Origin: Glandiceps talaboti
Taxonomy: Eukaryota > Hemichordata > Enteropneusta > Spengelidae
Direction: 5' to 3'
Length of the DNA: 64,000 nucleotides
NCBI RefSeq assembly: GCF_964340395.1
Contig: NC_135564.1
Span: forward strand, 9,855,391 to 9,919,390
A program made the position numbers and the translations under genes. Positions 13,547 through 64,000 of this stretch are shown here, in pieces. The first letter of the stretch is position 1. The number at the start of each line of letters is the position of its first letter. The notes beneath the pieces were generated by a model. The model did no database searches. It saw only the letters and a list, made by a program, of their open reading frames with translations, and was not told the DNA's origin.

Positions 13547-16368
13547 TGCGTTTTGCATGCTATCCTCATTTGAATCAATTGTAAAGCTGCAGATGAGTAT
13601 TTAAATGCAATATAATCATAGATACGAACCATATACCGTTGTGAAGTACTCTTTGTGTAGGCAAATATAATAGATAATAAATTGATAAGTTCTCATACAA
13701 CACATCAAGCCAGCCAGGCACGTAACGGAGAACGGGTTAATAAAAACTGTTGTCGCCAATATGTTTGGCATCGTTTAACTCTCAAACGTTTTGCCATATA
13801 ATAAACCCAAAACTGTCAAAACAAATATTCACTACTCGTTATCGTCTATAACAATGGGATTCGTTCGTGTTCGTCATCATGCTAATTTGTACCTGTTTCT
13901 GTTACATGAAACCAATAAATACAAAATTCAGAACTGCTTTAGTTTTGGAAATCATCCATCTACATACTTCTACAAGATTTAATGTCAAGTATCGCTTATG
14001 ATCTCAGGCTTTCTACCGCAATCATCTACACTCCTTACCATGACGTCATACTTGTAGGAAACTACTATCTTATTGGTATACATCCATAGTGCCACTTCTT
14101 ACACAATGCATTTCCTTCCACTTGAAATATATAAAAAAACTCTTGTAAGACAAATCGCATGAAACTTAAGACAATGGAAGTCACACTCACAGAAATTACT
14201 TGTAACTTTTTAAAATGATATTCTACAGAGGTACTATTTGAAGCAAACAATGGACTAATTTGTAAATGAACGAATTAATAACAAGTATGAAGATTGGCCT
14301 CCAGTTCGCTGTCATTATATTATGGGAAAATGACCGCTCGCAGGAAGACAGGACACCGTACTTAACAAATAACATATACTTATATTATTTCACATGGAAA
14401 TCCCACATAATTTGCCGGCCAAGAGAAGAAACCTCCAATTACGGAAATCATTATGGCAGAAATTAATATATATTCACCATTATATGAAAATTCATATTGT
14501 TTGTAGTATAAATATTTCAACCATGCCGCTAATATTTGCACTATACAACATTTGGGTCAAATATGTAGTCTGCCTCAGATGTACAGCTCGTTTCATTTAC
14601 ATGCGATGAACACCCGGGTGCACACACTTAGTAGTCGCCTTGTCTGGAGATACTAGTCCCATGTATAAATGATGTAGCTTCTACAATAGTAAGTAATTCT
14701 AAACATGTGCATTCCTTCACACTAATAATTTGCAAGTATTTACATGGACTCATTCAAACACAAAATTGATGAGCATATATCTCTGAAAAGAAAGCAAGAC
14801 TTAGTCAAGGAAAAGCAGAAAACTCCTTGTATGAAGTTATTTATTCATTCGGGCAAACCCATTGACTGCTTATCAGTATCCAACTGTGATAAGATCTTCA
14901 AGTACTTTCCTGTACACTTCCAGAAGTGAAGTAATCTTGAAGACTAACTTTGAAACCGATACTACTAATCTATCAACATCTATGTAAACATTTTCGTTCT
15001 TTACTTTGTCAAATCAGCTGTACAGTGTAGCATGTCTAGTTTCTTATTGGTTTCTGAGCGGTTGTATCAGACAGACCCGGTGAGCGGTGACATGAAACGG
15101 GCAGTATTATGATTGTTAGTATTCCTAACCCTGCCCAGCAAGTCAAACCAGATGTAACTTATTGAAAATATATTAAGTCACTTAAAATTAAAGACAAAGT
15201 CGAATCTAAAGTCTCCTCCAAAAAGTCCATCGGTGTTGGCGGTACTTAATTTTACGATGATACTGAAAACAACAACTTATTTTGCCCAAAACATTTATTT
15301 CAAATACATATTTACATTCAGTATTGAATATCTTAGTCGCATAACTGACAAACTACTTAGTTACAGAACTCGCAATAATAATAATTCTTTTGTTTTGTAA
15401 CGATTCAATTTTCTCCAAATGTAATATATATACATATTGTTATGAAACATTACTATTGCTATTCGACCCGGTTTTTTGATGGGTGTAATATCGAAAGTGC
15501 AGTATTTGTGTAATGTGCGTGGGAAGTTGAAAATTGTCAATTTGACAATTTACCAAAAATAGCACATCCTACGAAAATTAATTGTTTCAATATCTTGCAA
15601 TTAACTTTACTTCTAGAAAAAGAAAGACCGTGTACTCTATAACAAAATCGACATTTTGGAGGGGGTGGTGTTGGTGATTGTGTGTCTGTGTGGGTGCCAC
15701 CATGGCAAGTAAATACAGTGAGCCACCTTATAACGAGATGATTTGTGATTTATGTTCAGATTAGGAATTAATGTCAGTGTAAATTTATGTACTTGAATTC
15801 TTTTTCTACGACCCCTCTCTTTAATAGACATACTAACCTAGAACTTACGGCAATTTCTGATGTGGAGTTGTTTGAATATATCCGTGTGGTCAATATGGAC
15901 TTCTCTTTCTTAGTAAGATTAGTGGTAAAGTTCTGATCACTTGGCTGACAGATTCATGATCACCTCATCTTGAATGAGCAAGTTAGTCAAGTGATCATTA
16001 TCTTGCCAATACTTAGGATAAAGTTACATCGATTGGTTAGATTATGCACAAACCACCTGTGCGTTAAAGTCACTCATTTTCATTGAGAAGTCATAAAAAC
16101 TTAAGGGAGGGGAGGAAGGCAGCTACGAGTGAAAGGAGCGAGTCACTTTGAGCTTGGCCAGGTTGATGATGGTGTGTTCATCTTGCTCTGCAAATGTTCA
16201 TGGGTGGGGCTGGGGTGTTCCATGCATTTTAGTTTATGTTGGAAATAAAACAAATGCACCAATGCACGATCATATCTGAACTTTGGAGGTTTTAAATACA
16301 GCTTTCCTTTCCTACCCACGTCCTTTATTTTTACTGGCATATGCCTAGGGTGATACTGAGACACTTAC

Positions 16369-16576
16369 CACTTTGCTGTGCACATATCATGCAAACACAT
16401 TTAAAATTCATATCACACTTAGTCGACGAGGGTGTGATATAGTTTCCTAATGAATAGCCTTGTACTTGCTTTCTAGAGCTCCAAAATCTAAAGCGACCCA
16501 CGCATCGACAAGCATCGAGACTATTTCTTCCCAGGCCGATCGAGGACGGAGAGGCACTAGTACATAGCACATGCAT
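16369..16576 (-). other. Weak candidate exon, unknown product
   Basis: The frame is open from an ATG at 16574-16576 to a strong donor GTAAGT (16363-16368), in phase 1. It would read MHVLCTSASPSSIGLG, later CDMNFKCVCMICAQQSG. Its first half is GC- and CpG-richer than the surroundings. No family was recognised and no partner exon was found, so it may be chance. Confidence 0.2.
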
Positions 16577-17409
16577 TTAGAGCATAAATTAAGCGCCGAA
16601 GTGTAAAAAAGTGTCGTACATTTTTTTTTCAATAAATCTACTGAAATATAACCACTTATTTTACACAATTATAAACTTAATAACTATAATAACATAATAC
16701 TATTATTAGCTTCAAGGCAAGTTATTTAAAGTTGTCGACCCTTCGATAATTAACGCCACGGGGAAATGCGTGTATTTATTATGATTCGAAAAGAAAATAC
16801 GAAAACGTCATGTAAAGTAAGATTAAGAGAGATTTCTTTTTTCTGGATGCGTTTACTTAAACCGATTATGACTCAAAAAATATCAGCTATATTTCAGTTA
16901 TTACAAACTGTTTGGAAGGAAACACCCCCCTCTATTGACCCAGATCGGAGTAGAATAATCATTTAGGTGTAAAAAACAGGCACAGAAATGTTTGTTCAAG
17001 AACAAGAAAATTGTCCTATATCATCCTATGGCTCAACTGATTAGCACTGATGCGAGCATTTGGAAATGAATCCATGAACAGAGAAGAACGAACAAGTAAT
17101 GATGGACGATAAAACTGCCATATGGTAAGCTATGAAACTATGAAACCGCGATTGGGGTGGCTTAACAAAGAAAGTTAATTTTCAAAGCCTTTGGCAAGAT
17201 ATATTTGGAATACAGACAATACAAGCTGATTAAACAAGTATAATGGCACAGTATAGCAAACGATAACTTGACATTTAATATGTACTTGTCATTGAGCAGC
17301 GGATGAAGTAAACATTACAAATGGTTAATTTCTATTTGCAGGTCATTAAGATATGGGAAGTGTATGTATTAAGAGATGCGTGTTTTTCTTCTGTATTGTA
17401 TAATTATCA

Positions 17410-17468
17410 CGTACACATACACATACACATACACGTACATATACACATACACGCACGCACACACACAC

Positions 17469-17505
<37 letters not shown>

Positions 17506-17516
17506 TACAAATACAA

Positions 17517-17558
<42 letters not shown>
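17410..17558. repeat. (CACATA)n and (CA)n array
   Basis: A hexanucleotide variant passes into pure CA. Confidence 0.95.
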
Positions 17559-17937
17559 TACATACATACACCGTTGTACATTTATAGACACGTTCCACAA
17601 TGGTTTGTAGTGTTTGGAAAAACGACAATTCACTGAGAGAAGCGTCACGTTGTCCGCGATGAAGATAGTATTTATTGTCTAATTTCTAGAGTAATTTGAA
17701 CAGTATTACAGTATTACTCGTATTGCTAGATGGTAATGACCGTAACTATAGCTTATCTAGCATATAAATTGGTAAATTACCTCTGACGTACTCAATTTTC
17801 AACCCGTGTGTTCCGGTATCTGTAAGATTAAGTATGATTAAGTATGCAAACTTCAAAAATCCGCCCTCTATCGTAAGGAGAAAAAGTGTGAGACAATTAT
17901 GAGAGGAAATTAAAGGTCGTAATTGTAACTTCAATTG

Positions 17938-17995
17938 TATGTATGTATGTATGTATGTATGTATGTATGTATGTATGTATGTATGTATGTGTGTG

Positions 17996-18027
<32 letters not shown>

Positions 18028-18065
18028 TGCATGCATGCATGATGCATGTATGTATGTATGTTTGC
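17938..18065. repeat. (GTAT)n, (GT)n, (GTGC)n array
   Basis: Three related blocks in series, followed by GGAT units and a pyrimidine-rich stretch. Confidence 0.95.
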
Positions 18066-18271
18066 GTGTGTATGGATGGATGGATGCCTGCCTCCCTCCC
18101 TTCCTCTCCTCTCTCTCCCTCCTTCCCTCCCTCCTTCCTCCCTCTGAGGTTCAGTAGTGAAATTGGCACGGCAAAGTGTCTGTCTGTCTGTCTATGTCAC
18201 CGTCACTCTCTGTCTGTCTCTTTCTCTCTCTCACTTTCTCTGTCTCTATCTCTCTCTGTCTCCCGCCCCCT

Positions 18272-18390
<119 letters not shown>

Positions 18391-18839
18391 ACTCGGCGTA
18401 AAACCTTTTCCACTCTAAAATACAATCATACAATTATCCCGATTGTCAATAAATAAACATGGTTTATTGGTAATTCATATGTCTTACATAAAATATTTCC
18501 ATTGTCTTGATCGCAATATAAACATTCAGATGATTACAATAATAAAGTATATCAATATGTAAATTATACAAAATACATAACGTGGAATACATTCAAAATT
18601 ATACAAAATATATACATATTGTATATGAACCTTGTTATACATCACAGCCTTTGAAAGAATAACAAAGTACCAATAGCTTTACTACTTATAATAATAAGTT
18701 GTATATAAGATACTATAAGATACATATATATATGTATATATACATATAATTTCATTCTTCTTTCGCCAAGTAGAGTGCTCGATCACCTTGGAGAGCTATC
18801 ATACAGACTCGTCTTCTTTCATTTTTATGTATTTTTATG

Positions 18840-18961
<122 letters not shown>

Positions 18962-19937
18962 GGATTCACTGTAAAGTACGTGCCAAAGTATACGGCAGAC
19001 GCTTTATGGTTTTGTTGATTATACTTTATACGCTATAATGTGTTGAAGAGGAATTTAAAAAAAAATAGTGAAATATTGGCATTTTTGGTATCATATATGG
19101 TATTTTTCTCTAATTGCATAATTTTAATATTCGCAAGTTGACATTTTCTGCTTTTCATGGATGACTTTAATATTGTAATTGGGTTATGACGTGATACAGG
19201 AATCACTGTGTACATGATTTTAGATTTTTACTCCATTAAAATGATGTACAGAAACAATAAAAATAGTAATTAGCAAAGAGAGGAACAGAGAATAATGTAC
19301 ATTACATGGGAAATTGTTTTGGGCGAAAAAGGGCTATTTTAAGTATTTCATATATATTTTTTTATATTTTTTGCAAACATTTGCAACAGATAATATTAAT
19401 ATTGCTGATAGTAAGCTTATTTTCTCTCCATCTTGGAAATCTTTGTGGCAATTGTCATAATACGATTGTCTGCAAAGAGTTGAATAAAATGTGAGACATA
19501 TATTTCAGTAAAGTTGCGCAATAACTCTAATGAGCTCGATCGAAACGTTGGCAGTGTAAAATCAAACATAATTGCATCATCATCATTATTACTAGTTGGG
19601 TATACGTTGATGTATATACGCTATGAGAAGCGCAACATTTGAACCCAAGTGTTGATCACACACTGACCTTTGAACCCGTATATTCCGTTGCTGTAAAATA
19701 CCTAAAACTATACTATGATCTTTAGTATCATTTAATTTTTTTAAATATTTTTCATGAGAAATGAATTTGCAAAGTGAGTCAAACTCACCATGTGAGCCTA
19801 TGATTGTAAGGACGTATCGTGTATAACGTACTCCCATTCTGAAAATCATTTGACATTCTTGTATTCAAAACTATACAACAGCGTTCTAACATCAGAATGT
19901 ACAATGTTATGTTAATTCAGTCAGTTATTATTGCTCC

Positions 19938-19977
<40 letters not shown>
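19938..19977. repeat. (TTG)n array
   Basis: About 13 perfect units. Confidence 0.95.
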
Positions 19978-20816
19978 AACAAGAAAAATTCCATTAAATT
20001 TTTATTGTCTTTGATACTAGTGACCACTGCATATCTTTTTCAAAATCTCTGTCAACATGTACATAATTATGTATATTTACATATTCACTTACAAATATAT
20101 CTGTCGTGATATCATTTTATTTACCATTGTCAGATAGGACAATGGGCTGGATTCGTTGCCAAGCAACTATTTCATTTCCAAGAACCTCTACGGAATTGTA
20201 ACATTATATTAATTTTACAGTGAACACATTTATATTTCTGGTGAAATAAAAAGTTGTGTCATAAATCCATTGCATCCATCAGATGTCCGGGATGGACAAG
20301 AATTCTTTCATTCGTTAAATCTGCCGTTTGTCTTGTTAACTTGTGGGCAACACGTGCTGGCATCGTGGAACCCTGTCATATATTGTCATTCCAGTATAAT
20401 CGTCGACTCATTTCTCTCTGTAAAGTAAACGATTATGAAAATTATTAGCTATATAAGTTAATGTAGGTATAGAATTCTAATGGCTAAAATCAAATATCTT
20501 GGTACAATTCGCTTGAAGATTTTCGCATCTCAGCGGGAAGCTGCCACATGTGTCAAAGAAAGGCAACATTGTTGTTCCCATATGACGCTGTGATTTACTA
20601 TTGATAAAAGCAAAGACCAACATTTGTAGCCAGGTAAAAATATCAATGGCTGTAATGACAGAATTCACTGACGTCAAAATATTACGTCATTCGAGCATAT
20701 TAATGTCTTTTGTGAAGATATCTCTGATTTGAATTACGTAATGATTGCAAATTATCCTAAATTAATACAGATAAACGTTCCGGTAATACAAGATAACCTC
20801 CGAACAATCACCTTTG

Positions 20817-21215
20817 ACTCCGAATATATCACACTGCACTCCGAAAATATCACATTGCACTTCGAATATATTGCATTCCGAATATATCACACTACACTCT
20901 GAATATATCACATTCACTTCGAATATATTGCATTCCGAATATATCACACTGCACTCCGAATATATCACATTAGACTTCGAATATATTGCATTCCGAATAT
21001 ATCACACTGCACTCTGAATATATCACATTACACTTCGAATATATTCATTCCGAGTGTATCACATTGCACTCCGAATATATCACATTAGACTTCAAATATA
21101 TTGCATTCCGAATATATCACACTGCATTCCGAATGTATTTGATTGCACTCCGAGTATATCACACTACACTCCGAATATGTCTCATTGCACTCCGAATATA
21201 CTATCACATTGCCGC
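20817..21215. repeat. Minisatellite with 58-bp higher-order unit
   Basis: Units of 21 bp (consensus CTCCGAATATATCACATTGCA) alternate with a 16-bp version (CTTCGAATATATTGCA) that lacks about five internal bases. The order 21-21-16 repeats several times, giving a 58-bp higher-order unit, and decays to 21-bp units at the right end. It lies just beyond the 3' end of the mucin gene. Confidence 0.85.
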
Positions 21216-21350
21216 CTACGTAACGTAGATTGGCTGATTGCACCTTGGGAAATAATAAACGGTTTAACCTTTTCTGACCGTGCACATTTTATGGAAAAAT
21301 GAAAGTTTGTCAATTTCCTTGAAAACGAGATCTTGAAACCCCAAATTTCT

Positions 21351-21356
21351 TTTATT
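21351..21356 (-). terminator. Candidate polyadenylation signal of the mucin gene
   Basis: The minus strand reads AATAAA here, about 150 nt after the stop codon. It is the first such hexamer noticed downstream. The minisatellite begins about 130 bp further on. Confidence 0.5.
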
Positions 21357-21507
21357 ATTTCGAAAGAACCAAGACAGGGTTTCATAAGATTGGATCGGAG
21401 AGAATGGGAGAAATTAAATTTTCAAAGGAATTGGTCCCCGTGCTGCATTCTAACTTAATAAACCTTATCGTAATATATTTGTATTATCAATACGCCCTTA
21501 GACTGAC

Positions 21508-63999
<42,492 letters not shown>

Positions 64000-64000
64000 G

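Noticed and set aside
20817-21215. Regular short repeats that could suggest a CRISPR array
   Set aside because: The units are directly adjacent without unique spacers, in clearly eukaryotic DNA. It is a minisatellite.

Overview
This is animal (metazoan) nuclear DNA. It is AT-rich, carries many microsatellites, and its genes are split by introns of mostly 0.2-1 kb with GT-AG splice sites. Calcium-binding EGF exons, a NIDO-AMOP-VWD cassette, SEA domains and small inverted-repeat elements in introns fit a marine invertebrate. The phylum cannot be fixed from the sequence alone.

Positions 21508-63999 on the minus strand hold one giant gene, running from the right edge of the window leftwards. I rebuilt 57 exons by eye from splice sites and reading phase. 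It encodes the C-terminal ~6,360 residues of a membrane mucin related in domain order to MUC4. From N to C these are: a huge Thr/Ser-rich exon of ~20 tandem 171-residue repeats (still open at the window edge), 10 EGF modules, NIDO, AMOP, VWD with a GDPH motif, a linker domain, 2 plus 10 EGF modules, a second Thr-rich stretch, 12 EGF modules, SEA1, 2 EGF, SEA2 with a GS cleavage-type motif, 2 EGF, one membrane segment, and a ~200-residue cytoplasmic tail ending in a PDZ-ligand-like WYV. Phases are compatible at every junction except around the internal Thr-rich exon.

Positions 1-21350 are mostly non-coding. The best gene there is on the minus strand. A TATA box with GC box and CRE (9559-9631) precedes a possible non-coding first exon (9430-9535). 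A second exon (6600-6751) carries a signal peptide and a disulphide-ring peptide ending in Cys-Gly-Lys-Arg, which looks like an amidated secreted-peptide precursor. Its 3' exon was not found. The rest of this part holds MITE-like and foldback elements, a 58-bp higher-order minisatellite beside the mucin gene's 3' end, long simple repeats, and a few weak exon candidates.

The most notable items are the mucin's architecture and nested repeat array, a perfect 174-bp duplication of part of one of its exons into a downstream intron, two possible self-cleavage sites in one mucin, an EGF module that lost exactly the C1-C3 cysteine pair, and the candidate peptide hormone gene with its CRE/TATA promoter.
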